Below are positions 26,065-34,460 of a DNA stretch of 64,000 bases, piece after piece. The notes under the pieces were generated by a model. The model ran no database searches. It was given only the letters and a program-made list of their open reading frames with translations, and was not told the DNA's origin. Both the position numbers and the translations under genes were made by a program. Each line of letters begins with the position of its first letter. Within the stretch, counting starts at the first letter, position 1. The stretch comes from Dyella_A sp035685805 (GTDB lineage Bacteria; Pseudomonadota; Gammaproteobacteria; Xanthomonadales; Rhodanobacteraceae): NCBI RefSeq assembly GCF_035685805.1, contig NZ_DASSAB010000061.1, positions 1-64,000 of the forward strand, written 5' to 3'.

Positions 26065-27597
26065 TCAGGCGGCGATCGCTGCATCCGCCGGGGGCGCCTG
26101 GCAATAGCGGGCGATGAACGCCTCGTGTGCCGGCATCGCGTCGACGCAGTCGCCCACCACGCGCTGCACGTGCTGCATGAACGCGGCCAGCTCGTGCGGC
26201 GGCAGCTGGTCGACCAGCGGGTGATAACGCTCCGGCACGATGCCCTGGCCGATCATCACCTGCACCCAGCTGACCAGCGCGAACATCTCTTCACCCTCGC
26301 GGAAGAACCGCCCGCTGTCGCGGAACAGCGCAATGTTCTCCTTCAGCGAGGCGGGGATGTCCATCGCGCGGCACTGGTTCCAGAACGGCGTGTCGCTGCG
26401 CCGGGTGGCGTGGTAATGCAGGATCAGGAAGTCGCGGATGCGCTCGCACTCGAACCGCGTCTGCGCGTTGTAGCGCTCGATCAGCACGGGGCTGAAGTCC
26501 TGCCGCGGAAACAGGTTCAGCAGTCGCGAGATGCCCGACTGGATCAGGAAGATGCTGGTCGACTCCAGCGGCTCCATGAAGCCGCTGGCCAGGCCCAGTG
26601 CCACCACGTTGCGGTCCCACGCCTTGCGCCGCAGGCCGGTGGTGAAGCGCAGCGGGCGCGGGTCGCCCAGCGCCTTGCCGTCGAGGTTGGCGAGCAACGT
26701 GGCCGCCGCCTCGTCATCGCCGACGTGCGCGCTGGAATACACGTAGCCGTTGCCGGTGCGGTGCTGCAGCGGAATGCGCCACTGCCAGCCGGCGGCGCGG
26801 GCGGTGGAGCGGGTGTACGAGGTGGGCGGGCCCACCTTCTCGCAGGCCACCGCCAGGGCGCGGTCGCAGGGCAGCCAGTGGGTCCAGTCGTCGTAGCCGG
26901 CGTGCAGCGTCTGCTCGATCAGCAATCCGCGGAAGCCGGAGCAGTCGATGAACAGCTCGCCCTCAATCGCCTCGCCGCTCTCCAGCACCACCGCCTGCAC
27001 GTAGCCGTCGCCGGCACGCTGGCGCACCTGCGCAATCTTGCCTTCGATGCGGTGCACACCGCGTGCCTCGGCAAACTCGCGCAGCATGCGCGCGTAGCGG
27101 CCGGAGTCGAAGTGGTAGGCGTAGGCGACGTTCGCCAGCGGCGAGCCGGGCGGCGCGTCGCTGGCCGAGGCCATGAACTTGCCGCGCGGTGCCGCCAGCG
27201 TGTTGAGGGAATACTCGCCCAGGTCCGCCGCCAGCCCCAGCTGCGCCGCGCGAACCCAGTACTGGTGAAAAGGCAGCAGGCCGAGCATGCGGCCCAGGTC
27301 GCCGAAGCCGTGGATGTAGGAGTCGCCCAGTTGGCCCCAGTCGTTGAACTGGATGCCCAGCTTGAACGTGCCCTGGACGCGCCGCACGAACTCGATCTCG
27401 TCGATCCCGAGCAGGTTGTTGAACAGCTTCAGGTGCGGCACGGTGGCCTCGCCCACGCCGACCGTGCCGATCTCCTCCGACTCGACCAGCCGGACCGCGT
27501 ATTCCGGCCCCAGCACCTTGGCGAACGCCGCCGCGGCCATCCAGCCGGCGGTACCGCCGCCGACGATCACGATGTTCTTGATGCGCGAATCGCTCAT
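26065..27597 (-). CDS. Tryptophan-halogenase-family flavoprotein
   Basis: FAD-dependent halogenase-like protein of 510 aa. It has the FAD loop GGGTAGWMAA (13-22), K79 in TFKLGIQF at the same number as the catalytic lysine of PrnA, the halogenase signature WQWRIP (271-276), and EPLESTS, which puts E345-S346 at the PrnA Glu/Ser pair. All hallmark residues are thus present. Homologues often sit beside TonB-dependent receptors in sugar loci of Xanthomonadales and Caulobacter, where a natural halogenation substrate is mostly unknown. It lies 91 bp after the receptor gene behind two hairpins. Confidence 0.92.
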   Translation of the reverse strand: MSDSRIKNIVIVGGGTAGWMAAAAFAKVLGPEYAVRLVESEEIGTVGVGEATVPHLKLFNNLLGIDEIEFVRRVQGTFKLGIQFNDWGQLGDSYIHGFGDLGRMLGLLPFHQYWVRAAQLGLAADLGEYSLNTLAAPRGKFMASASDAPPGSPLANVAYAYHFDSGRYARMLREFAEARGVHRIEGKIAQVRQRAGDGYVQAVVLESGEAIEGELFIDCSGFRGLLIEQTLHAGYDDWTHWLPCDRALAVACEKVGPPTSYTRSTARAAGWQWRIPLQHRTGNGYVYSSAHVGDDEAAATLLANLDGKALGDPRPLRFTTGLRRKAWDRNVVALGLASGFMEPLESTSIFLIQSGISRLLNLFPRQDFSPVLIERYNAQTRFECERIRDFLILHYHATRRSDTPFWNQCRAMDIPASLKENIALFRDSGRFFREGEEMFALVSWVQVMIGQGIVPERYHPLVDQLPPHELAAFMQHVQRVVGDCVDAMPAHEAFIARYCQAPPADAAIAA

Positions 27598-27617
27598 GCC
27601 GCACCCGCAAGAAAAGC

Positions 27618-27636
27618 GGCGCGGCCAGGCCGCGCC
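27618..27636 (-). terminator. Hairpin with T-rich tail between receptor and halogenase
   Basis: Read on the minus strand, GGCGCGGCC and GGCCGCGCC pair around a single base and are followed by GCTTTTCTTG. This has the form of an intrinsic terminator or attenuator placed between two genes that otherwise look like one operon. Confidence 0.55.
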
Positions 27637-27648
27637 GGGAGAAAAGTT

Positions 27649-27678
27649 GGCACCGCGGATGCATCGATCCGCGGTGCC
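27649..27678 (-). terminator. 12-bp perfect hairpin just after the receptor gene
   Basis: GGCACCGCGGAT (27649-27660) and ATCCGCGGTGCC (27667-27678) pair around GCATCG. On the minus strand AACTTTTCTCC follows. It begins 10 bp after the receptor stop codon and may terminate some transcripts or protect the 3' end of the receptor message. Confidence 0.5.
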
Positions 27679-27688
27679 GTATCGACAC

Positions 27689-30600
27689 CTAGAACTTCAT
27701 GCCCACTTCGAACTTGAACGTCCGCGGGACGAAGGTGATGTTGCCGGTCGGGTTGTAGCGGGTCTGCAGCACATAGGGCGATGCGCCCGCGGGGATCTGG
27801 TAGATCAGGTCGTTGTAGTTCCTGAAATTGAACACGTTGAGCACGTCGAAGCGCCCATACAACGTGACGCCGTGGCCCAGCTCGAAGTTCTTGGTCGCCT
27901 GGAAGTCCACGTCGCGGTAACCGAAGATCTTCGGCCCGACCAGGAAGCGGCCGCTGCCTTCGGGGGTACCGGCGATCGGCGTGCAGGTGCTGCCGGTGGC
28001 GAAGACGTATGGTCCGTAGCAGGCGGTGGTGTTGCCGGGCGTCGGCGTCGCCAGTGTCAGCTTGACCGACATCGTGATGTCCCACGGCCCGTCGACCACC
28101 CCGGTGGCGACCAGGCGATGGCGCGGGGCCGCATTGGAGTCGATGAACGGGTAGTTCCCGAGCGTGGCCTCGTCGAACGAGTAGTGCTCGCCGATGTCCC
28201 GGTTCTGGGTGGCGCTGGTGTAGGTGTATGAGAACGTGGCGCCCCAGCCGGATTCTTGGTCATACGGCTTGTTGGCCGACAGCAGCAGCTGGGTGGTGCG
28301 TGTCTCGATGCCGTTGTTGCCCACGATCAGCGCGCCGAAGCCCGGCACGCCGTTGCCCCACGGCTGACTGCCGCCCTGGAAGAAATCGCCGTTCGGATAG
28401 CGGTTGCCCAAGGTGAAGCCGAAGCCGTCGTAGCTCAGCACGCGCGCCAGCGTGGCGTCGGTCTGCCACTCGCCGATGCGGTTCGACATGCCGATGCTGA
28501 ACTGGTCCGAGTGCGGCGCCTTGAGGTGGTTGTTGAGCACGTCCACTTCGGTGCCGGCATTGCTCGACGCGAGCAGCGCCTGCAGGTTGGGCAGGCCGTT
28601 GAGGTAGCTCGGGTCCCAGTCGTAGCAGGCGTCCGGGTTGGAGCCCCGATGGCAGTTGCCGGTAGCAGGATCACGGAAGTACACCGTGTACTGCGGCAGC
28701 GCCGCCTTGGTGGTCTCCAGCTGCAGGTAGTCGAACAGGTTGCGGTCGTAGGCGCGGCCGACGCCGCCATGGATCACGTGCGCCTCGTCGTTGTTGAGGT
28801 CGTACGAGAAGCCCAGGCGGGGCTGCCACTCGCCCTTGAAGTTCTTCCGGTTGTGGCCGTTGCTGATGTAGTCGTTGACGTTGATGCCACCCAGCGCCAG
28901 CGCCTGGGCATAGGTCTGCCCGGCCGGCGCGTTCGGGTCGGGGTTGGGGCTGTTCAGCGCGTCGATCACGTTCTGCGGCGTGACGAAATCGGTGTACGCG
29001 GGGTTTTTCTCGTAGTCCCAGCGCACGCCGAGATTCAGCGTGAGCTTGTCGTTGACCGCCCAGTCGTCCTGCACGTAGATGCCGAACTGCTTGGCCTTGG
29101 TCTCGACCGTCGGGCTGAGCCCGAGCCCGGTCACGGGCTTGGTGAAGAATGCCTTGTAGGGAATCGCGCTCACGCCGCCGGCGGTGACGTCGTAGTAGAA
29201 CTGCGGATTGATGTCGGCCGCGTCGGCGGCGGTGAGGGTGATGTCCTTGTACTTGAAACCGGTCTTGACGACGTGGTCGCCGTTCCACTCCAGATCGTTG
29301 AAGGTGAGGTCGTCCTGGATCGACGGTCCCTTCTGGCCCTTGTTCTGGGTCGACAGCGGATTGGCCGCGCCGGTGGCGACGATGGTCGGGTCGGAGTCGG
29401 GCAGCGGGTAGGTGTACACCACGCCGTTGCCGAGGTTGTTGGCGACCGGGGCGTTGAACGCGTCCTCGTGGGTCAACAGCAGCTCGTTGAAGTACGCCTC
29501 GCCGCTGTGCTGCCAACGCAGCACGTAGCGCTTGTCGTCGTTCTTGGTCTTGTACGCCGCAGACGCCGAGGTGGGACCGCCGATACCGCCGGTCTGGTTC
29601 TCCTTGCGGATCTGCGCGCTCAGCTCGAAGCGGTCGCGGTCGGTCGGCTCCCAGTCGATCTTGCCGAAATACAGGTTTTCCTCGAACGGCAGGTTCGACG
29701 GTCCGAGCTGAGCGGCCGCATCGGCCGGCAGGTACGGCACGCCCGGAATGGCATTGGCGTCCGGCACCACCGTGATCGGCGTATTGAAGCGCTTCGCCTC
29801 GTAGGTGCCGAAGAAGTGCATCTTGTCCTTGATGATCGGTCCGCCGATGGCGAAGCCGTACTCCTTCTCCTCAGACTCGGTCTTGCGGTCGGCTGCCTCC
29901 TCCGCCGGGGTGCGCTCGCGGAATGCGTCGTTGGTGTAGCGACCGAATACCTCGCCGTGGAACTCGTTGGTACCGGACTTGGTCTGCGCCGTCACCGCTG
30001 CCGAGGAGATCTGGTCGTACTCGGCCTTGTAGTTGGAGGTGATCACCTTGTACTCGCCGATCGCCAGCTGCGGGAACGGATTGCCCTGGCTGCCGATCTG
30101 GCCGCTGATGCCGCCTTCCTTGACGTAGCTCTTCTGGCCGACGCCGTCGATGTAGACGTTGGTGGAGCTCTTGTTCTGCGCACCGCCGCGCAACGTGGTG
30201 TTGCCGTTGGAGCTGACCTCGAAAATCATGCCCGGCACGGTGTCGGCGAACTCCAGGAAGTTGCGCGAGATCTGCGGGATGGTGTCGATCTGATGCTGCG
30301 AGACGGTGCCGCCGACTTCCGGCGTACGCACTTCCTGCAGCGTGGTGGCCGAGACGGTGACTGCGCCCATCGTGGTGGCATTGGCGGCCGACGCCGGTGC
30401 CGCCGCGCCCGCCGCGGCGGCTTCCAGGTTGAGCGTGGAGGTTGAAGCCACCGTCAGGGTGACCGCCTTCTGCGTCCCCGGGCCGGCGTCCACCTGGTAC
30501 GTGCCCGGTTGCAGGCCGGTCAACGTATAGCTGCCGTCGGCGCTGGCGGTGGTGCGGCGGGTCGTACCGGTGGCGGGGTTGAACGCCGTGACCTGCGCAT

Positions 30601-30736
30601 TGGGCGGCGCATTGCCGCGCAGCGTGGCGTAGGCGGACTGGCTCCATGCCGTCGATGGCGCCGCGCCGATCGCCACGATGCTGGTGGCGATGACGCTGGC
30701 GAGCAGCTTTCTCTTCAATTGCAGTGGAGCCTTCAT
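27689..30736 (-). CDS. TonB-dependent receptor with carboxypeptidase-like N-terminal domain
   Basis: Outer-membrane transporter of 1015 aa. Signal peptide (SIVAIGAAPSTAWSQ), a carboxypeptidase-regulatory-like domain (about 35-115, RGNAPPNAQVTAFNPATGTTRR), a plug domain (GGTVSQHQIDTIPQ, TLRGGAQNKSSTNVYIDGVG), then a 22-strand-type barrel ending in FKFEVGMKF with the terminal Phe. This is the Oar-like receptor architecture. GGGAGGG precedes the ATG at 30736; the 60 residues open upstream are rejected. Its place before a glycan hydrolase and sugar ABC importer suggests it brings in a glucan oligosaccharide. Confidence 0.94.
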   Translation of the reverse strand: MKAPLQLKRKLLASVIATSIVAIGAAPSTAWSQSAYATLRGNAPPNAQVTAFNPATGTTRRTTASADGSYTLTGLQPGTYQVDAGPGTQKAVTLTVASTSTLNLEAAAAGAAAPASAANATTMGAVTVSATTLQEVRTPEVGGTVSQHQIDTIPQISRNFLEFADTVPGMIFEVSSNGNTTLRGGAQNKSSTNVYIDGVGQKSYVKEGGISGQIGSQGNPFPQLAIGEYKVITSNYKAEYDQISSAAVTAQTKSGTNEFHGEVFGRYTNDAFRERTPAEEAADRKTESEEKEYGFAIGGPIIKDKMHFFGTYEAKRFNTPITVVPDANAIPGVPYLPADAAAQLGPSNLPFEENLYFGKIDWEPTDRDRFELSAQIRKENQTGGIGGPTSASAAYKTKNDDKRYVLRWQHSGEAYFNELLLTHEDAFNAPVANNLGNGVVYTYPLPDSDPTIVATGAANPLSTQNKGQKGPSIQDDLTFNDLEWNGDHVVKTGFKYKDITLTAADAADINPQFYYDVTAGGVSAIPYKAFFTKPVTGLGLSPTVETKAKQFGIYVQDDWAVNDKLTLNLGVRWDYEKNPAYTDFVTPQNVIDALNSPNPDPNAPAGQTYAQALALGGINVNDYISNGHNRKNFKGEWQPRLGFSYDLNNDEAHVIHGGVGRAYDRNLFDYLQLETTKAALPQYTVYFRDPATGNCHRGSNPDACYDWDPSYLNGLPNLQALLASSNAGTEVDVLNNHLKAPHSDQFSIGMSNRIGEWQTDATLARVLSYDGFGFTLGNRYPNGDFFQGGSQPWGNGVPGFGALIVGNNGIETRTTQLLLSANKPYDQESGWGATFSYTYTSATQNRDIGEHYSFDEATLGNYPFIDSNAAPRHRLVATGVVDGPWDITMSVKLTLATPTPGNTTACYGPYVFATGSTCTPIAGTPEGSGRFLVGPKIFGYRDVDFQATKNFELGHGVTLYGRFDVLNVFNFRNYNDLIYQIPAGASPYVLQTRYNPTGNITFVPRTFKFEVGMKF

Positions 30737-30782
30737 GTCGACCCTCCCAAAGGATGTTTTTATTGATTGCCCTGAGCGGGCT

Positions 30783-31808
30783 TCAGGTGGTGGCAGCGGG
30801 TGGCAACCCTCGCGCGCCGCAGCTGTCGCGGACCACGATTTCGCAGCCGAGGGTGTCGGCTGATACGGGGGTCTGGTCGGATGCATCCAGCAGCGCGGCC
30901 AGTCGCTCGAGCGCACTTCGCCCCAGGTCCACGATGCGCACGCGCACCGTGGTCAGCGGCGGCGAGACGTAACGGGTCACCGGGATATCGTCGAACCCGG
31001 TCACCGCCATCTCGCGGGGAATATCCAGACCGGCTTCCTTCAGCGCATAAAGGCAGCCGATCGCCATCATGTCGTTGCCCGCGAACACCGCCTGCGGCCG
31101 CCGTGCCTGGGCCAGCAGCTGGCGGCCCGCGCGGTAGCCGGCCTCTTCGGTGAAGTCGCCCGGAATCACCTGGGCCAGCCCGTCCGGAGCCAGCTCCGCC
31201 ATGGCGCTGCGGTAGCCGTGTTCGCGCTGCTGCGCATCGAAATTGCCCTCGGGACCGCCGATGAAGGCAATGTCATGCAGGCCGCAGTCGACCAGGTGAC
31301 GCACCATGGCGCGGGCGCCGGCTTCGTTGTCGATGTTCAGCACGCTGTAGTGCGGGCTCCGCACGGCGCTGTTGAGCAGCACGGTCGGTAGCGACTCGGG
31401 CAGGTTGGCCTGCAGGAACGGCAGGTCTGCGCGCGAGGAAAGGATCAGCATGCCGTCGACGCGGCCACGCATCGCCTGCAGGGCCGCGGCCGCGTCCTCG
31501 ACGCCGTCGTGCGAGCTGGACACCAGCAGATGCAGCCCGCGTGCTCGCGCCGCCTGGTCGATACCGCGGATCAGCTCGGAGAAGAACTCGCCATACAGGT
31601 CTGGCAGCAAGGCGCCAATGGTGTGCGTGCGCCGGGTGATCAGGCTGCGGGCGGCGCTGTGTGGCACGTAGCGCAGCCGCGCGGCGACCTCGCGGATGCG
31701 CCGCTCGGTCTCGGCCGTGACACCGCCGCTGCCGTTGAGCGCGCGCGACACCGAGGCGACCGACACCTTGGCCTCGCGCGCCACGTCTTTGATGGTCACC
31801 GTTGTCAC
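30783..31808 (-). CDS. LacI-family transcriptional regulator
   Basis: A 341-aa repressor: HTH (TIKDVAREAKVSVASVSRALNGSGGV, about 4-30) followed by a periplasmic-binding-like sugar-sensing domain (GALLPDLYGEFFSELIRGID, VTGFDDIPVTRYVSPPLTTVR). The start is GTG at 31808. It is 46 bp upstream of the receptor gene on the same strand, so it probably heads the sugar operon and controls it. Two palindromes resembling LacI-family operators lie 48-80 bp upstream of its start. Confidence 0.95.
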   Translation of the reverse strand: MTTVTIKDVAREAKVSVASVSRALNGSGGVTAETERRIREVAARLRYVPHSAARSLITRRTHTIGALLPDLYGEFFSELIRGIDQAARARGLHLLVSSSHDGVEDAAAALQAMRGRVDGMLILSSRADLPFLQANLPESLPTVLLNSAVRSPHYSVLNIDNEAGARAMVRHLVDCGLHDIAFIGGPEGNFDAQQREHGYRSAMAELAPDGLAQVIPGDFTEEAGYRAGRQLLAQARRPQAVFAGNDMMAIGCLYALKEAGLDIPREMAVTGFDDIPVTRYVSPPLTTVRVRIVDLGRSALERLAALLDASDQTPVSADTLGCEIVVRDSCGARGLPPAATT

Positions 31809-31854
31809 GAATCCGGCCCTTTGGTCCGCGCCGACCCCAGCGCTGGGCGGAACG

Positions 31855-31886
31855 TAAACGTTTTCATGGAAGTTTGTAAAGCTTTT
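31855..31886. promoter_or_regulatory. Pair of LacI-type operator candidates
   Basis: GTAAACGTTTTC (palindromic core AAACGTTT at 31856-31863) and TGTAAAGCTTTTG (core AAAGCTTT at 31878-31885). Their centres are 22 bp apart, close to two helical turns. LacI-family operators usually have a central CG within an AT-rich palindrome, which fits the first site well. They lie just upstream of the lacI start. Confidence 0.55.
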
Positions 31887-32164
31887 GGAAATCAGCGATT
31901 TGTTGCGCTGCGGGATGATTCGTCAGGCGTTGACACCGTGCTCACGCAAGGCCGCCCGGGTGATGCGATTTCGGCGGCCGTCGACGCAGTGCCTCTATTC
32001 CTGCGGTGCAACAAGCAGGAGCCACCCGACAAGCGCCTGTCCCGGGTCACCAGCCCCTCAAGCCGGCAAACAGCACGCCGATAGGTCTGTGCAGCGACCC
32101 CATCGCACAAATGCACACCGAACGCCCCATCAGAGCACCGCATCACGAAAATTTAAGATTCCGC

Positions 32165-32192
32165 TTGCACGCGGTTAAATTTAAATTAATCT
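32165..32192 (+). promoter_or_regulatory. Candidate sigma-70 promoter of the SPFH-like gene
   Basis: TTGCAC (32165-32170), a 16-bp AT-rich spacer and TAATCT (32187-32192). The start codon at 32269 leaves a leader of about 70 bases. AT content here is far above the surroundings. Confidence 0.45.
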
Positions 32193-32268
32193 AAGCGCAG
32201 ACAAGCGGCTGTATGGTGAACCTCCGGTTCTCATCACAACCTGTCATCAACCTACTGATTATCCAGCC

Positions 32269-32724
32269 ATGATTGCCCTCACTACCGCGGCCTTGCTCGC
32301 CCTTGCCGGTTTCGCCGGCGCGGTGCGCCGCGTTCCACCCGGTCAGGTCCACAGCCTGTATCGCCTTGGCAAGCCGCGGCGGCTGCTGCAGTCCGGGACC
32401 CACTGGGTGTTGCCGGGGCTCGACCGCATCGGGCACCGGATCGATCTGGCGGGCCAGACGCTGCGCTTCGAGCAGGCACAGGCCGATCAGCGCGAGTGGC
32501 GCGGCACGGTGTACTGGCAGGTGCTGGAACCGGAGCGGGCCGACGCGGTGATCGAGCAGGCGGTGCAGCTGATCCGGCACGGCGCGCTGGAAGCGCTGCG
32601 GGGCGAGGCGGACGATGCCGGCGCCGATCGTCGCGCCATCGGCACCCGCCTGAAGCAGGCACTCAACGGCTCGCTTCGCGAGCGCGGCATGATGGTGACC
32701 CGGGTCGATCTGGAGCTCGCGTAG
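32269..32724 (+). CDS. Short SPFH/Band-7-like protein
   Basis: A 151-aa protein with a hydrophobic N terminus (LTTAALLALAGFAGA) followed by VPPGQVHSLYRLGKPRRLLQSGTHWVLPG, the pattern of the start of an SPFH (stomatin/prohibitin) domain. Usual SPFH proteins are 250-400 aa and end in a coiled coil; this one stops after the domain. A good promoter-like block lies upstream and a terminator downstream, so it looks like its own transcription unit. Function unknown. Confidence 0.7.
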   Translation: MIALTTAALLALAGFAGAVRRVPPGQVHSLYRLGKPRRLLQSGTHWVLPGLDRIGHRIDLAGQTLRFEQAQADQREWRGTVYWQVLEPERADAVIEQAVQLIRHGALEALRGEADDAGADRRAIGTRLKQALNGSLRERGMMVTRVDLELA

Positions 32725-32786
32725 CCAGTTGATCTTGCGCAGGCCCGGCCCGAGAGCCGCCGCGCCAGGGGAGGCGTTGTTACCAG

Positions 32787-32809
32787 CCCGCTTCGGCGGG
32801 TTTTCTTTT
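32787..32809 (+). terminator. Intrinsic terminator after the SPFH-like gene
   Basis: CCCGC, TTCG tetraloop, GCGGG, followed by TTTTCTTTT. A classical factor-independent terminator 62 bp after the stop codon and before rsmG. Confidence 0.85.
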
Positions 32810-32864
32810 GCGTCGGCAGCGCCCGATACTCCGCGGCCCGCCGTCCCGCCACACGGAAATCGAG

Positions 32865-33509
32865 ATGACCGAGCGCACCGTCCTCCAATCGCAGCTCGAA
32901 CAGGGCATTGCCGCGCTCGGCTTGCGCCTGCCCGACGACGCGGTGGCGCGGTTGCTCGATTACCAGGCGCTGCTCGAGCGCTGGAACGCGGCTTACAACC
33001 TCACCGCCGTGCGCGACCCGGCCGAGATGGTCACGCGCCATTTGCTCGACTCGCTGGCGATCCTGCCTCACGTCAGCGGCAAGACCCTTGCCGACCTCGG
33101 TACCGGCCCGGGCCTGCCCGGCATCGTGCTGGCCCTGGCCGCCCCGGGCCGGGAGATCCTGCTGGTGGACTCCAACGGCAAGAAGGTGCGCTTCCTGCGC
33201 GAGGCGATCCGTTCGCTCAAGCTCGAAGGCGTGCGTGCGGTGCAGTCGCGGGTGGAAGACGTCACCGGTCAGTTCGACTGCATCACCGCGCGTGCGTTCG
33301 CCAGCTTCGCCGACATGCTCGGCTGGGGCGGGCACCTGCTGGCGCCGGGCGGGCGCTGGCTGGCGATGAAAGGGCGCCGCCCCGACGAGGAGCTTGCCGG
33401 CGTGCCGGCGGGCTTTGCCCTGCGCGCCATGCACGTGCTGCAGGTACCGGGGCTGGAGGGCGAGCGCCATCTGGCGGTGCTGACGCACGCGGACGCAGCC
33501 GTCGCCTGA
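32865..33509 (+). CDS. rsmG: 16S rRNA (guanine527-N7)-methyltransferase RsmG
   Basis: SAM-dependent methyltransferase acting on G527 of 16S rRNA. The SAM motif is LADLGTGPGLPGIVLAL; LLERWNAAYNLTAVRDP and HLLDSLAIL before it are typical, as is ARAFASFADML. Length is 214 aa. The start MTERTVLQ was preferred over 19 additional upstream residues. It is followed by parA and parB in the common rsmG-parAB order, but mnmG, its usual partner, is not next to it. Confidence 0.95.
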   Translation: MTERTVLQSQLEQGIAALGLRLPDDAVARLLDYQALLERWNAAYNLTAVRDPAEMVTRHLLDSLAILPHVSGKTLADLGTGPGLPGIVLALAAPGREILLVDSNGKKVRFLREAIRSLKLEGVRAVQSRVEDVTGQFDCITARAFASFADMLGWGGHLLAPGGRWLAMKGRRPDEELAGVPAGFALRAMHVLQVPGLEGERHLAVLTHADAAVA

Positions 33510-33609
33510 ATGGGCCTGCATGCCCGAAGCAGTCGCCCCGGCGACGGTGCGGCCCGGCGGCCTGCTAATCTAACTTTCCTTTTCGACCGCGAACGGTAGC
33601 GACGACACC

Positions 33610-34458
33610 ATGGCCCGCATCATCGCTGTCGCCAACCAGAAGGGTGGCGTCGGCAAGACCACCACCGCCGTCAACCTCGCCGCCTCGCTGGCCGCGGCCA
33701 AGCGCAAGGTGTTGCTGGTCGACCTCGATCCGCAGGGCAACGCCACCATGGCCTCGGGCGTGGACAAGCGCGAGGCGCGGCCCAACGGCTGCGAAGTGCT
33801 GATGGAAGAGGCGCCGATCGAACAGGCCATCGTCGCCACCGAGGCGCAGTACGACCTGCTGCCGGGCAATGGCGACCTCACCGCCGCGGAGCTCAAGCTG
33901 ATGGACCAGCTCGCGCGCGAAAGCCGCCTCAAGGAGCAGCTGGCGAAGGTGTCCGATCGCTACCAGACGATCCTGATCGACTGCCCGCCGTCGCTGCACC
34001 TGCTCACCCTGAACGCACTTACCGCAGCGCACGGCCTGTTGATCCCGGTGCAGTGCGAGTACTTCGCGCTCGAAGGGCTCTCCAGCCTGCTCGACACGGT
34101 GCGTGCCGTGCGCCAGCGGCTGAACCCGACGCTGGAGATCGAAGGCCTGCTGCGCACCATGTACGACGTACGCAACAACCTCGGCAACGAGGTGTCCGCC
34201 CAGCTCACCCAGCATTTCGGCGACAAGGTGTTGCGCTCGATCATCCCGCGCAATGTGCGCCTTGCCGAGGCACCCAGCCACGGCCAGCCCATTCATCTGT
34301 ACGACCGCAGCTCGCGCGGCGCGATCGCCTATATCGGGCTCGCCGGCGAGATCATCCGCCGCGAGCGCGGCGCCCAGGCGGCGCTCGCCGCGTTGGCGGA
34401 CATGCACGACGATCCCGCCTCCGCGCAGGCCGTCGCGGTCAATCTTCACCAGGAGTAA
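33610..34458 (+). CDS. parA: Chromosome-partitioning ATPase ParA
   Basis: Deviant Walker A ATPase moving the chromosome origin region. KGGVGKTTTAVNLAA (about 11-25), DLDPQGNAT and the Walker B-like LIDCPPSLHLLTLNAL are intact, as is MYDVRNNLGNEVSAQL. Length is 282 aa, the Soj/ParA size without an extra DNA-binding domain. parB begins 2 bp after the stop. Confidence 0.96.
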   Translation: MARIIAVANQKGGVGKTTTAVNLAASLAAAKRKVLLVDLDPQGNATMASGVDKREARPNGCEVLMEEAPIEQAIVATEAQYDLLPGNGDLTAAELKLMDQLARESRLKEQLAKVSDRYQTILIDCPPSLHLLTLNALTAAHGLLIPVQCEYFALEGLSSLLDTVRAVRQRLNPTLEIEGLLRTMYDVRNNLGNEVSAQLTQHFGDKVLRSIIPRNVRLAEAPSHGQPIHLYDRSSRGAIAYIGLAGEIIRRERGAQAALAALADMHDDPASAQAVAVNLHQE

Positions 34459-34460
34459 GC

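Larger units (their letters stand above)
31809..32268. other. 460-bp divergent regulatory region
   Basis: Region between the LacI regulator and the SPFH-like gene. A frame open at 31885-32178 codes for a low-complexity Arg/Ser/Pro string without family resemblance and is not accepted as a gene. The region holds two LacI-type palindromes next to lacI and an AT-rich promoter-like block at 32165-32192. Confidence 0.6.

Noticed and set aside
31885..32178. 97-residue open frame between lacI and the SPFH-like gene
   Set aside because: Low-complexity composition, no ribosome binding site and no family resemblance; the region is regulatory.
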